Counted from the first letter of the stretch, positions 1-11,937 are shown. The stretch is DNA of 64,000 nt from Leptobrachium leishanense (GCA_009667805.1 CM019064.1:383757549-383821548), one strand, 5' to 3'. Made by a program: numbers and translations. The notes: generated by a model from the letters alone, not told the origin.

Positions 1-125
1 GCGGCGCCCATCATCAGATGCCGAAGAAACCGAAGGACCAATCAAAGAAGCAGACAGGACATATGGGGACAATTAAGAACATTTATGGACACTATAAAAG
101 GGTCTACAGGCCCATGATAACCATT

Positions 126-169
126 CCAGCTGATGAAGCCGCTACTTGATGCGGCGAAACGCGTTCTGG
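126..169 (+). ncRNA. Hammerhead-ribozyme motif, Penelope-type arrangement
   Basis: A minimal hammerhead fold can be traced. Stem I pairs CCAG (126-129) with CTGG (166-169). The core CTGATGA is at 130-136. Stem II pairs GCCGC (138-142) with GCGGC (151-155) across an 8-nt loop. GAAA is at 156-159, followed by a very short self-complementary stem III and a GTT cleavage triplet ending at 165. Tiny stem III and an open stem I are known for hammerheads in Penelope-like elements, which are thought to work as dimers. One extra A (137) sits between core and stem II, so activity is uncertain. Decayed relatives occur near 15350, 26689 and 55992. Confidence 0.6.
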
Positions 170-659
170 TGGTGATTTTAATCATATTTTAAATAAATTT
201 TATTTTTTCCATCTCCAATCCTGATTCCTGCTTCGTTGATTCCTGTAAACATCGGTGGTTTTTCATCTGGGTTTTTCTCCTACCAAAAAAAAACCTATGG
301 GCATATATCCATGAGCTATGTGAGCTCCACAGAATGTGAGTACAATTCCAACTGTACATAACATTGTGACCTTAATTTGTGGATCTACACAAGGATTTTT
401 CTTCTTGTTTTCCTTTCTACGGTTCAAACTCCGGACAGAGAAAAAGGAAAAACTTTGCTGCAAGGTGGGGGGTCACCTAAGAAATTGAAGACAATCACCC
501 GCATGTCTGGACCCACTTAGAGCCAGTGTACGGCTCTACACTTGTAAGTGGGGTGTATACCACATACATTCATAGTACATTGTATACAACAGTGTTGCAC
601 TATTATTGTCTCTTTTTTATCATATATATACATATATGAGATTCCGGGACCCCAGAGAG

Positions 660-1370
660 CAGTACTTGCGCTGATCCAGGTTATTGATTTCATTATAAGA
701 CTAAGCTCGCCCGCCAAACGTCAAGGCACCTCTAATGAGGGCGAGTCCTATCCAAAATTGAAACCACAGGCTGCTGCATAGCAAACCATACCTGTGTTGG
801 GCTGGATGCATTTGGTGGTTGCAGCCGCCCCATAGGCGCGACCCCACCCCTCCTGTACTATGTATGTTTCAATGTACTTCCAGCAAGGTCATCCCTGCAG
901 CAAGACTCCGCTCCGTGTCTTTGATTTGATCCCAAAGTGGATTTTGTTTCTGGGGGAGCATAAATAAAGGCCCACCAGTCTACCTCATGTTTGACAAGCA
1001 GCATGAGCAGGTATGGTTTGCTATGTAGCAGCCTGTGGTTTCAATTTTGGATAGGACTCGCCCTTTTAGAGGTGCCGTGACATTGGCGGGCGGGCTTAGT
1101 CTTATAATGGCCATTGATAAGAAACCAAACCTCTAATTGTGTTTAGTTTCACACGGTATAATGGGAATTATTATTTACTTATTTATTTGCAAAGGATTTT
1201 ACCAGGAAGGATACATTGAGATTTCTCTCGTTTTCAAGTATGTCTTAGCGCAGATGACATTTTATTCTTTGTTATGCTTTACACGTTGTTGGGCTGGATG
1301 CATTTGGTGGTTGCAGCCGCCCCATCGGGGAATAGGCGCGACCCCACCCCTCCTGTACTGTATTCTATTG
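660..1370. repeat. Unclassified repeat with inverted and direct blocks
   Basis: A block at about 660-794 recurs inverted at about 1008-1120, and a block at 797-860 recurs directly at 1288-1360 (shared motif GGCTGGATGCATTTGGTGG). A SINE-tail fragment lies at about 1190-1247 in minus orientation. The inverted blocks and the motif GAGGTGCCGTGA resemble the larger module at 19.3-20.3 kb, so both appear to be one family. No coding capacity was recognised. DIRS-type or Penelope pseudo-LTR structures are possible explanations. Confidence 0.5.
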
Positions 1371-1889
1371 AGCGCTGGTATGTAAATCACCACATGTATT
1401 TATTGCTGGGGACTGTATTGTTTTGCTGAGGGGCTATTTATTGGGTTGGGGGGTTCATTTTTGCTGCTGGGATATTTATTGCAGGGGTAGGGTGAGTATT
1501 TATTGTGAAGGGGGGTAGTTTTTCCTGAGGGGTGGCAATGGGAGATTACAAACTGGGCAGCAAAGACAATAACCTGAGACTTGTTTAGAAGGGGGCGGTT
1601 TCCACTCGGTGGGAGGAGTTTTTCTAACTGCCGAGAGGGAGGACTGAGTGAGCGGGTGTGATGGGTGTGCGTGCAGCTGACGGACGCGTTACAAACACAT
1701 ACACCTTATATACACACAGCTGGAAAGTCATTTTATACAATATTTTGACCAATTTTGTCCCCACCACATTTGGTCAGGTGTGGAATTTCCCCATTTTCGC
1801 GTCATGTCAGCGCTCAGAAAAAAAATTCTGGATTAGGGATACTTAACCTGTATGATCATTATGAACAATTATATAGTTTATTTCCTCAC

Positions 1890-2248
1890 CCTTCCATAGC
1901 CGTGGTGCTTGTGGGCTTGCTTATGTGCCTTCTTCATCTTCTTTCTTGTCTTTTTATCCATGTACTGCCCAGGCATGAGTGGCACCCCTGGCATCCCAGG
2001 ATGCATACCAGGCGGGTATTGACCAGGGTGTGGTAGAACCCCTGGGTATGCTGGACTGGGTCCAGGGTAACCTGGCTGTCCGGGAGGATAGACAGTCTGT
2101 CCAGGGGGATAAACTGGTTGCCCTGGGGGATACACAGGCTGGCCGGGGGGATACACAGGCTGGCCAGGAGGATACACAGGCTGGCCAGGAGGATACCCTG
2201 GGGTTCCAGTAGGGGGGTATGCCGGATTTCCAGGGTAGCCAGGTTGAC
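1890..2248 (-). CDS. prr13: Proline-rich protein 13, main coding exon
   Basis: This 359-bp exon encodes Gly/Pro/Tyr-rich sequence (GQPGYPGNPAYPP) and then an octapeptide repeat of the type PGQPVYPP, about five to six copies. It ends in a Lys/His-rich basic stretch (MDKKTRKKMKKAHKQAHKHH). Human PRR13 has the same layout: N-terminal MWNPN-like start, Pro-rich middle, then DKK..KKMKKAHKK and a His-rich segment. The acceptor TTGTTGCACAG precedes 2248 and the donor AGG|GTGAGG follows 1890. It starts in phase 1, matching the donor of the exon at 5423, and ends in phase 0. Human PRR13 (TXR1) is a small nuclear protein linked to thrombospondin-1 repression and taxane resistance. The serine-rich C-terminal exon was not found below 1890. 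Confidence 0.8.
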
Positions 2249-2750
2249 CTGTGCAACAAAATAGAAAAAGATAATATTGTAAATGAAAAGCGGTCAATGG
2301 CAATAAGAATATTGACACTGCCATAACTCATCTTGGCTAGACACGCAAGTAGAAAGGAGATAACATGCACAAAATATGCACTGTCACGTTCAGTATTTTA
2401 TACATATTCATAAAATGGATAAATACAGCCCCCAGAAAATGAAAGGATTATTCACCAAGTGCCGGTGCTGCAAATACTTACAATATTATTAATGCATTAA
2501 CATCTTCATTATGGAATAAAATTAAAACCCACAAAGCCAGTACCTATTAGAAAACCAAATATTTAGAGGATCGTAAAAATAAAGTTATTTTCTGTTGCAG
2601 CTTTTTGAAAAAAAGACGCCGCATTGTCAGCAAGTATTCCAATCCCTCAGTTTTCATATCTGAAATATCACATTGACGTAATTATTCAGACCCTTTATTA
2701 TGGCATTTGAAATTTAGCTCAGATGCACCCGTTTTTTCTGGATCGTTTTA

Positions 2751-3049
2751 GGCTGGGGTCAGACTAACGCATTTTTAAACGTGCGTTTAGGCGCACTTAA
2801 TCACGGCCGCAGTAGCAGCAAATGACGCGCAATGACGGCCAATATACGAAGTACGGCCGCACAAATGTCCGGCCACGCAACGCAAGTGGAAAATTAACGC
2901 ATTTTTTTGAATACGCAGAACCGCTAGTACTGACGTACAGAGTGCGCTGCGCCCGCTAGCGGCGTGATTAGGAGATGTCAGGCGCTGCTAATGTCCAGCC
3001 TACATAACATCCAGACGCAAAAATTCTTTTACCGACGATCCGTAAAAAA
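2751..3049. mobile_element. Harbinger-like MITE (GGCTAGGGTCAGAC family), truncated
   Basis: The left terminal repeat GGCTGGGGTCAGAC starts at 2751 after TTA. The body matches the copies at 3941 and 61354, but the right terminus is missing: at about 3050 it runs straight into CR1 sequence. It lies in prr13 intron 2. Confidence 0.7.
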
Positions 3050-3050
3050 A

Positions 3051-3141
3051 AATATACTCCCTTCCTCTACCTTGTGGATTCCCTTTACGTATTTAAATGT
3101 TTCTATCACATCTCCTCTGTCTCGTCTTTTTTCCAAGCTGT
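3051..3141 (-). mobile_element. CR1 LINE fragment
   Basis: The sequence is the reverse complement of part of the CR1 reverse-transcriptase C-terminal region at about 34385-34480, covering the stretch that encodes LEKRRDRRDMIETFKYVKG there. It is short and non-functional. About 3150-3940 holds nothing I recognise. Confidence 0.65.
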
Positions 3142-3940
3142 ATTGAAGATTAAATTCCCAGATTTGGGTATCAAGGCTATTCTAGTCTGAGTCATGCAGG
3201 GCTGCGGGACTCCCAGTCAGTATCACGAAGCCTCAGAATTCAATGCAACATCTTCCCTGCCGGCTCGCAGAGACCACACAGTGCTAGTGATCATTGAAAT
3301 CTGCCGACGCAGCCTTCATCTCCATAATAGCACCCCTAGTCCCCATATGGGACATTGTAATGGAAATTGCCCAAGGCTGGTTGCAGTTTTCACAGTGCAA
3401 CCTAAAGTACAACTCAAGGCGCCTCTGCCCGCGTCTGCAGAGTCTTCCCTGCAAGTAGACATGATGCTACGGTGAATGCCAAGGCCCCGGCATTCGGTTT
3501 AGCAGCAGGTAGTACAGTATCAGATCGGAACTCTAACGGCTGATCCCGAACACCACATGACTTTGTTCGGATCAGCAGTCACAAAACATTGGTTGGGACG
3601 TGGACGTCTCTATTTGCATCAACAAACTGCAACACTCCACTGTGCAATTTTATAACAGACATATCAAACGCAAGTCTCTCCTCACTGTAAGACACGCAAG
3701 AACTCCCTTGGGAAGAAGGGAAAAAAAAACACGTCTAGAGACGGTTTACATTCATTTTGTTCATGTCAAACTAGTCAATGTTTCATCAAACCAGAAGAGA
3801 GTGAGTTAAGGACGTCTGAATACATTTTGTCCATTGTACAGACATTGAAGAAAAACTAATGTAACCAGTGTGGGTTCTGCAATAAATAGTTTGATCAAAA
3901 AGGTGGTCAAAAAAGAACTCAAGCCCTACCCAACATTTAA

Positions 3941-4368
3941 GGCTGGGGTCAGACCAGCGCACTTTTAACGTGCGTTCTGGCGCACATAATTACGGCTGCA
4001 CTAGCAGCAGATGACGGGCAATGACGGCCAATATACGATGTACGGCCGCACAAAAGTCCGGCCGTGCAACGCAAGTGGAATTTGAACGCATTTTTTTGAG
4101 AACGCTGAACCGCTAGTACTGACGTACTGAGTGCGCTGCGGCCGCATAGCGGCGTGTTTGCGTGATTAGGAGATGTCAGACACTGCTAATGTCCAGCCTA
4201 CATAACGTCCAGACGCAAAGAGAGTTTTATTGACGATCCGTACAAAATCACGCCCGAAAATGCGCGTCGTCTGACTGTTTTTGCGCATTCTGTGAAAAAA
4301 ATACGTCAATGCGTTCGGACGCACTTTTTCACGTTCGCGGGGAAAAATGCTTTCGTCTGACCCTAGCC
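3941..4368. mobile_element. Harbinger-like MITE, full length
   Basis: This 428-bp copy has inverted ends GGCTGGGGTCAGAC and GTCTGACCCTAGCC. It is very similar by eye to the copy at 14199-14625, suggesting recent spread of one subfamily. The flanks are TAA on the left and TTA on the right, so the duplication is not clean here. It lies in prr13 intron 2. No ORF. Confidence 0.8.
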
Positions 4369-5422
4369 TTATTTGGCACAGATTTAGAAAGACCATGTCG
4401 TGTAATAATTATATGCGATCTATGTAAACTTTCCCTTTCCCGCGCGTCTGCAGACACACGCTTGTCAGTTGACTCATTTGTCCTGCAGGAATTGAAGCTG
4501 ATAAAAGGGGCAATCCCTGTTGCCCGTCAGTACACCCCATGCTACAGGACTCAAACTGCAAGTATGAATCTCTGCACCCCCTGGCCAGGGGGTGCCAACG
4601 CTCAATTTGAGCTTTAAATAAAAAAAAAAGGACACATACACTGCACTCACTGGCCAATACAACGAGGAGCCATACTCTGTGCCCACAGCAGGAGAAGAGA
4701 TGTGGTATATACAGAGGATCTACATTCTCAGCTGCACTAGCATACAGATTGATTGGGAAGACCTGCAGAGGCGTGTTCGGTTCCTCAGCCGCTGCAAGTG
4801 TTAAGTTAGCAACTTGGTTCTGAACGATGTGCTGCAGTTCAGCGCTGCTAACTTAGCACTTGCATCTAGGTGGAGAGGTACTGCAGAGTGGCTGGGCGTG
4901 ATGTGGGAAAGATGGCCGCCTCCACGGAGCAAATAATCCAATAAGGAAATGTTCAGTTTGACGTTTTGTTGGAGCAAAACACCAAATCTTTATTGGAACA
5001 TGGTAAACATTAACACTAAAGTGGTAATAAAATGGACAGTGGATTTTGCAGAAACAGCACCTTTCATTAAGCAATCCTCTGCCCTTTTGCTTCAATATTC
5101 ACAACCAAAGCTGCCAGTGAGACTGCTGCAGCAAACTGAACTGCTGCAATGGAGCAATTCAGCAGTGGCTGAGGAACTGAACAGGCCTCTGTCAATGCTC
5201 CAAGAAGCAGGAAATCTTCGTTGCAACTCGCAATGCATCTCTGATTTGTAGTTCCCAGACTTGAAGCAGCCAGTCCGTCAGGGCCTGTTCTGTGCCTACG
5301 GCGACTCTGTGTTTGTCAAGTACTGTGCAAAGAATGATAAAAGTAATAAAGAAAAAGAATAAAAGCCAATGTAGTAGGCTGCAGCACACAGTGACTTTTG
5401 TGCTGTCCATTCAGTCACCTAC

Positions 5423-5486
5423 CTGGCATGTTAGGATTGTACATTTTTGATCGCTTCTTTTATTGATTCAAGGCTTCAACGTATTT
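5423..5486 (-). CDS. prr13: Proline-rich protein 13, start-codon exon
   Basis: Translation begins at 5444 with MYNPNMP, matching the MWNPN-like N-terminus of PRR13. The donor CCAG|GTAGGT closes the exon at 5423 after 22 coding bases (phase 1). Joining to the exon at 2248 regenerates a glycine codon and gives MYNPNMPGQPGYPG, parallel to the human N-terminus. Upstream lie about 40 bases of 5' untranslated sequence and an acceptor with a good pyrimidine tract (CTTGTTTCTTGTTTAG) before 5486. Coding bases are 5423-5444. The intron to the next exon is about 3.2 kb. The ATG choice rests on the family match and the matching phase. Confidence 0.78.
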
Positions 5487-5653
5487 CTAAACAAGAAACA
5501 AGACGTAGAAACAAACATTAGATTAGATCTAACCTGACAGCACAGCGGTTACAAGTCACATGCGTTACAAAATGAATCATTTATGTAGCGGCACAGCCAT
5601 GAGCGCGCGCTCTGTTTAGTATGTGTGTGTCAGGATGAACATAAACACAACAA

Positions 5654-5795
5654 GATCTGAGATTGCAAGCTCCCAAGCAGGGTCCCCGCTCCTACAGGTG
5701 TGTGTGTGTAACGTGTATGTAGATTTGTTATTCTGTCTCACCCAATGTACAGCGCTACAAACCTTGTTGGCGGTTTATAAATACTTGATGTACCC
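5654..5795 (+). mobile_element. L2-type LINE 3' tail
   Basis: A short copy of the segment also seen at 54890-55020: AGATTGTAAGCTC-like start, a CAGGGTC motif, GTACAGCGCTA and a terminal TTGGCGGTTTATAAATACTTG. It is a 3' end only, with no coding sequence. Confidence 0.65.
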
Positions 5796-6214
5796 AAGAG
5801 ACTTCCTTAACCCCTGGGCTCAAATCCAAAAACCATGGTCCTGATCTACTCAGATGGACCAGATGCTTTGAATGTGTCCACTAGGTTTCCCCCTTGTTTC
5901 TCTGACACAGGGAGAAGTGTTAGGATGTTAAAAATGGCAACTATCTTACAATCTTCTTGTGTCACTCCTCTAAGTAAGAGGTCTGGTAGCCTTATTATTT
6001 GCACGCTAGCCACCAGGACCACAATAATTAAATTAACTGATCATGGTAAGCCGTGTGACCCCCCCAATCGGCCTTCCCTTCATCCTGAAAGCAGGTCAGT
6101 TTCCGCAGGACAGCCTGCTGGGTTCTGGATCAGGTTCCCTTAATTCTGGCATGAATGAGCACCAAGGAAGACAGTGGTGCTGGAAAGAAAAATTTTACAG
6201 AGACTAATCCAGTG

Positions 6215-6720
6215 GTCTCAAAATCTAGCCCCCCCCCTCCACCAGATGTTGACAGCCTACAATTACCAGAATTCTTTGAAAGCAACAGCTGGCCCGAGAA
6301 TAATGGGAGTCGTAGATCAGAAACATGCAGGGCCAGAGTTTGAGATCCCTACTCCAAGCCAAATACTGGGAATATGGTGTAATGCCTGGAGGAGTTAATA
6401 ATCCTTTTTGTTTCTGCCCCCCCCTTTTAAAAAAAATTAACCCTCTGCAACATTGCCCCTCCAGATGTTTGGAAACTACATCTCCCACAATACCCATTAG
6501 ATTGGGAACTACATTTCCATGAGGTTCAGCCAAACATCTGAAGAGTCAAGGTTGCCAACCCATAGCCTAAACCAGTGATGGCGAACATTGGCACCCCAGA
6601 TGTTTCTGAACTACACATCCCATGCTGCTCAGCCTTATGTGTGACTAAGCATCATGGGACGTGTAGTTCAGAAACCTATGGGGAGCCAAGGTTCACCATC
6701 ACTGGCCCTAGACCTTCCCT
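6215..6720. mobile_element. Cluster of small palindromic hAT-like MITEs
   Basis: At least three short elements share the motif AACTACATCTCCCATGATGC. The clearest runs from about 6573 (CAGTGATGGCGAAC) to 6703 (CCATCACTG). It matches the copy at 16930-17055 and folds into a near-complete hairpin. Others at about 6215-6345 and 6455-6540 are partial. Confidence 0.6.
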
Positions 6721-7204
6721 TGCAGTTCTTTAGATTGTTGAGCTATGTTTGTATATAAACATTTAAAGAATTTGCCACCAAGACAACATATTCATCTTCT
6801 GGTGTCACTCTACAAAGTTGTCCTTTTTCCCTCAATATAAACACATTGAGGCGAGAGCCTGCAGCTTGCTGATAACAAGGGGGGGGGGAGACATGCTACA
6901 GGGAACACTATACAACCCAGATTACAAACCAAGTGTAAACCTGCCAGAGTCAGCCTAGAGAGATGACAAGTTTACCGGATCTCAGCTTAAGCTGGCTCCA
7001 ACACTACACGGGATAAAGTACTATTTACATGATGATATCGCGCATGCACAGTGTTTTCTCCCTCGTATACGTTAGACATTCCCTTGTAAACAGGTTTCTC
7101 TGTCTGTGTACTCTTCATCTATATAATGCATTCGCTGCACCCTTGGACTTTGCACCGATTGTGCGTCTATACAGGGCTGCAGAGTCTGTTGGCACTCTGT
7201 AAAT

Positions 7205-7345
7205 GAGCTATAAAGCAAACTTGACTCTCCAGATGTTTTGGAACAACACCTCCCATGAGGCTCAGCCAACCTAATGAGTGGCAGAGTGTCATGGAAGCTG
7301 TAGTTTCAAAACAACTGGACGGCCATGGTTGCTGAACCCTGCTGT
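7205..7345. mobile_element. hAT-like small MITE fragment
   Basis: Inverted copies of CCAGATGTTTTGGAAC-like sequence flank CTCCCATGAGGCTCAGCC. It is the same class as the elements at 6.2-6.7 and 12.9 kb. No duplication was identified. Confidence 0.5.
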
Positions 7346-8060
7346 TTATGAAGGATATGTAAGCTCTTGAATTTAACAGCTGAGATTTTACATACATCAT
7401 AATTTTCAATTATCCAACAAAATAGAAGAAATCAGAAAATAGATTAAACAAAAAAAAACAAAAGAAAGCGGATTTTAAGCCTGAATTTCCAGAAATAATC
7501 TCAACATCCCCCCCCCCCCCGATTAAAATCCCATGCAGCCTTTATTGTGAAGAAAAAGCCCACGGAGCACCCCCACCATGTTACAAGCGCGTCAGTCTGT
7601 CTTGGTGCGTGTAATACCATTAGTAGTGGCATAGCGTGGGTTGTCGGCGCAAGGCAAGAATTGTACACCCCCCCCCCCCAAACTGGACACAGTAACTAGG
7701 GATGCACCGATACCACTTTTTTTTTTTTTAAGATCGAGTACCGATACTTTTACTTTATGTCATGTGAACGCTTTTCAATAAGAACAGACCTCATAACCGA
7801 GAGGCAGCATCACAGAAGCGCCCGGCGGCCGCATGAACGTGTCACAGCCGTGCGACTGGACCTTCGGATGGTGAGTATTGCGGCTCGCCGGAGGGGAATG
7901 CAGACTGAGTGCTTTTCATGCACGTGGCAGGCTTCCCCAGCCCCGCGGATACCGGCAAGTCGGCCCAGCGCTAGCTTCCGGTACGGGGGGTGGGGGTGTA
8001 GCAGGCCATTTGCACGAGTACTCAGTACTTGTGCAAACGGCAGCACCGGTGCATCCCTAA

Positions 8061-8911
8061 GGCTAGGGTCAGACTAACACATCTTTCGCGTTGTCTGTGA
8101 AAAAGTGCGTTCGCATGGACGCATTTTTTTCACGGAATACGCGAGAGCGGTCATACGATGCGCATTTTCGTCCGTGATTTCGTACGGATCATCAATAAAA
8201 CACTTTGTGTCTGGACGTTATGTTGGCCGGACGTGTGCAGCGTCTGACGTCTCCTAATCACGCAAACACGCCGCTATGCGGACGCAGCGCACTCTGTACG
8301 TCAGTACTAGCGGTTTGACGTTCTCGAAAAAATGCGTTCGTTTGCCACTTGCATTGCGCGGCCGCACTTTTGTGCTGCCGTTCTTCGTATGCTGCCTGGC
8401 ATTGGACGTCATTTGCTGCTAGCACGGCCGTGATTTAGTGCGGCTAAGGCTAGGGTCAGACTAACGCATTTTTCGCGTCGACCGTGGAAAAGTGCGGTCG
8501 AACGAACGGACATATTTTTTCACGGAATACGCGGTAGCGGTCATACGATGCGCCTTTTCGTCCGTGATTTTGTACGGATCATCAATAAAACCCTTTTTGC
8601 GTCTGGACGTTATGTTAGCCGGACATTAGCAGTGTCTGACGTCTCCCAATCACACACACACGCCGCTATGCGGCCGCAGCGCACTCTGTACGTCAGTAGT
8701 AGCGGTTTGACGTTCTCGAAAAAATGCGTTCGTTTGCCACTTGCGTTGCGCGGACGAACTTTCGTGCGGCGTACTTCGTGTGTTCCCCGGCATTGGACGT
8801 CATTTGCTGCTAGCACGGCCGTGATTTTGTGCGGCTAAACGCACGTTAAAGCTGCGTTCGTCTGACCCTAGCCTAAACGCACGTTAATACTGCGTTAGTC
8901 TGACCTTAGCC
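8061..8911. mobile_element. Harbinger-like MITE (outer copy) inserted in hAT MITE
   Basis: It begins GGCTAGGGTCAGAC at 8061 and ends GACCTTAGCC at 8911. TAA occurs at both flanks (8058-8060 and 8912-8914). It is split by a second copy of the same family at 8448-8873. Confidence 0.8.
8448..8873. mobile_element. Harbinger-like MITE (inner copy), nested in its own family
   Basis: A full-length 426-bp copy with GGCTAGGG and CCCTAGCC ends, flanked by TAA on both sides. Removing it and one TAA restores the continuous right arm of the outer element (TTTAGTGCGGC TAA ACGCACG). Confidence 0.82.
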
Positions 8912-9095
8912 TAACAGTAACACAAACCGATTCCCTTCCACCAGTAGAGTATTGAATATCAACAAAAAATATATTTTTTTTAAAAATGAAAAAATCACAT
9001 GCACCCCCACCAGTCACCTTGTCCCAGTATACCCTAGCATAGTTCCACTCTCCCAGTCACTCTTTCTCCAAGTACCCCCGCTCATTCTCTCCCAA

Positions 9096-9830
9096 ACCTC
9101 CAGTAACTCTCTCACAGTATCCCCCCCAGTAACTCTCTCACAGTATCCCCCCCCAGTAACTCTCTCACAGTATCCCCCCGTCACTCTCACAGTATCCCCC
9201 CCGTCACTCTCACAGTATCCCCCCCGTCACACTCTCACAGTATCCCCCCCCAGTCACTCACACAGTATCCCCCCCAGTCACTCACACAGTATCCCCCCCC
9301 CAGTCACTCACACAGTATCCCCCCCCAGTCACTCACACAGTATCCCCCCCAGGTCACTCTCTCACAGTATCCCCCCCAGGTCACTCTCTCACAGTATCCC
9401 CCCCCCCAGGTCACTCTCTCACAGTATCCCCCCCAGGTCACTCTCTCACAGTATCCCCCCCAGGTCACTCTCTCACAGTATCCCCCCCAGTCACTCTCTC
9501 ACAGTATCCCCCCCGTCACTCTCACAGTATCCCCCCCGTCACTCTCACAGTATCCCCCCCGTCACACTCTCACAGTATCCCCCCCAGTCACTCTCACAGT
9601 ATCCCCCCCCAGTCACTCACACAGTATTCCCCCCCCCAGTCACTCACACAGTATCCCCCCCAGGTCACTCTCTCCCAGTATCCCCCCCAGGTCACTCTCT
9701 CCCAGTATCCCCCCCAGTCACACTCTCCCAGTATCCCCCCCAGTCACACTCTCCCAGTATCCCCCCCAGTCACACTCTCCCAGTATCCCCCCCCAGTCAC
9801 ACTCTCCCAGTATCCCCACTCTCTCTCCCC
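9096..9830. repeat. Minisatellite, CAGTCACTC/CACAGTATCCCCCC units
   Basis: Head-to-tail array of about 22-30-bp units (GTCACTCTCTCACAGTATC followed by a C-run). Unit length varies mainly through C-run length. The long open frame across it (8952-10316) is a by-product of low-complexity DNA. It lies in prr13 intron 1. Confidence 0.9.
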
Positions 9831-10050
9831 CAGTATCCCCATTCCCTCTCCCGGTATCCCCATTCCCTCTCCGGTATCCCCATTCCCTCTCCCGGTATCC
9901 CCATTCCCTCTCCCGGTATCCCCATTCCCTCTCCCGGTATCCCCATTCCCTCTCCCGGTATCCCCATTCCCTCTCCCGGTATCCCCATTCCCTCTCCCGG
10001 TATCCCCATTCCCTCTCCCGGTATCCCCATTCCCTCTCCCGGTATCCCCA
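9831..10050. repeat. Minisatellite, 21-bp GGTATCCCCATTCCCTCTCCC unit
   Basis: About ten nearly identical 21-bp copies directly follow the previous array and share the GTATCCCC motif, so they look like a younger amplification from its edge. Confidence 0.9.
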
Positions 10051-11930
10051 GTACCCCCCTCGCTGTGTGTTGGTCACGCTGCTCTGGTGTCACACAGTGT
10101 TGCCTACCTGCGTGCATTTGCTGGTGGCCCGGGGGGGGGGTGCTGTCCAGGGGGCTTAGTGGGGACCGGATTTTAAGTGTGCTGCAGGGCTGCCAGCAGT
10201 GGGGGGATGGCACAGGGCTTCAAGGGGGACTGACAAGCAGGTTACAGGGTGTTCTGTCGTATAATGCTGCGCTGCTTCACATGACTCATGTCAGCGTTAA
10301 GGAGGAGTCAGGATAGGAACAGAATTTTCTGTCCTGGTCCTCCCTTCTGGACGCTGAGTGCCAAGTCACCACCAGCACCGCAAAACTGGCGGCTACCCGT
10401 GCAAGAGCCCCTCACGGACACCAGTGTCCGTGACCACACACCTTGCCGATCCCTGCTGGAAAATATTAGTGGCTCAAACTTTTGAAATTTTGCACCCCTA
10501 AGAAAATTGCACCCGGGGCGACTGCCCCCGAGGCCCCCCACGCTATGCCACTGCGTGTAACACATCTATAAAGGCCCTATTCACTAAACAGTGAGCTGCA
10601 GGGTTGGGGACATGGGGTGTAGTTTCTGCCCAGGGAAGTTCACGTCTTTGTTTCCAGGGACTAACATTTCCGCTTTCCCCCACAGATTCTCCATAGGTTT
10701 TAGATGAGGCCACAGGGATCCTTTACTAAGCTCCGGCGAATGCAACTCACGGGGGGATAAAATAATAAATCACAGAGTTGTACTTGGCAGCATCAGCTTG
10801 GCTAATCACATGAGTAAATGACAATCGATACTCCAGATTCACCAGAAAATTCCTTACAAGATCAGAGCCAAAAAAAAATAGTGGATTAGTGATCTGCGCC
10901 ACAAACCCATTATTTTAGATTTCCACCTCGGTGATTACATGGGCTCGGAAACAAAACGGGGGTTATTTGGGAGAACTTTTTTTTTTTTTTTGTGGCAAAA
11001 ACAGCTTAATTTTAGCATCTTTGCAACAGTTATTTCTCCAACGCAAATATTATGGCCCAAAAATGTGATGTTTCATAATAACCCCATCACCAACTCAATG
11101 CTTAGCAAATTAACCCTTTAACAGACACACAGCATAACGAAGTATAAAAGGTGCAGCCCCAGGGAGTACATCTACAGCGCCTACCCTGGGATCATTATTA
11201 TTATTCTTTATTTATAAAGCGCCAGCATATTCCGCAGCCATGGGATCATGACCATATACACAGAGCGTATCCAGGTATACTCACCTGCCGGCGTCTCCAC
11301 ACAACAAACTGCTGGAGTATTAGTGTAGGGCCCTGCAACTCCCCCCCCCCCCAAGATGTTTCTTGCCTACACCTCCCAGAATTCTTTGAAGGAAATAGCT
11401 TGCCAGAAAACCCATGGGTGTTGTAGTTTAGAAACATCAGGAGGGGGGAGGGGGTGTTTGAGACACTGGGTGAAGAGGATGGGCGCTTAGAACATCCCAT
11501 ATAGGGGGTATGTGTCCATAAAAAGGGGGGTCTCTGCTTCCATATCCTCCACACATGGGTAAACTGTGGGACAGGTGTACGTACTGCTCATAGGGTGAGT
11601 GCGCACTCACTGATCACTGTAGAGTATTTTCTCACCTCTGGTCTCCTTGTCATGTGACACACACTATATAACCTCTGCAGAGCAGGTGAGTGCCACCTGC
11701 CAATCAGACCCCCCCCCTCCTCAGGTGTGTATGCAGTGAGTGAGGGTGGGCATCTTAGTCTGTCAGGTGTGTGGGGTGCTAGAGGTCTGCATGTATGGTG
11801 GCTGAGTGTGTCCACAGTAGTTCTATATTTCACTGACACAGTGTGAGTGCCCCCTGTCAGGTCTGCATGTAAAGTGAGTGTATACTCACCTGTCAGATCT
11901 CCCCCTCGGGCTGTCTATACTGTGAGTGCG
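10051..11930. other. prr13 intron 1, mostly unassigned
   Basis: No exon recognised. Contains an L2 3'-tail snippet at about 11196-11243 (minus) and a hAT-like MITE at about 11345-11445. From about 11570 the sequence is rich in GTGAGTG/CTCACCTGTCA motifs, with several look-alike donor sites near the prr13 first exon. Confidence 0.4.
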
Positions 11931-11937
11931 CGCTCAC

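Larger units (their letters stand above)
7697..8913. mobile_element. hAT MITE, interrupted near its right end
   Basis: Terminal repeats TAGGGATGCACCGATAC (7697) and GGTGCATCCCTA (ending at about 8059, where the insertion begins). The 8-bp duplication ACAGTAAC is intact at 7689-7696 and 8914-8921, but the right copy is pushed about 850 bp away by a MITE inserted within the last bases of the hAT end. The interior is GC-rich and has no transposase. It lies in prr13 intron 1. Confidence 0.8.

Noticed and set aside
1..1877. Last exon of prr13 (serine-rich C-terminus)
   Set aside because: No acceptor followed by a His/Ser-rich frame could be found on the minus strand; probably outside the window.
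8952..10316. 454-codon open frame
   Set aside because: It runs through two minisatellites; the Ser/Pro/Tyr periodicity is set by the DNA repeat. The opposite strand is equally open and no domain or splice context is seen.
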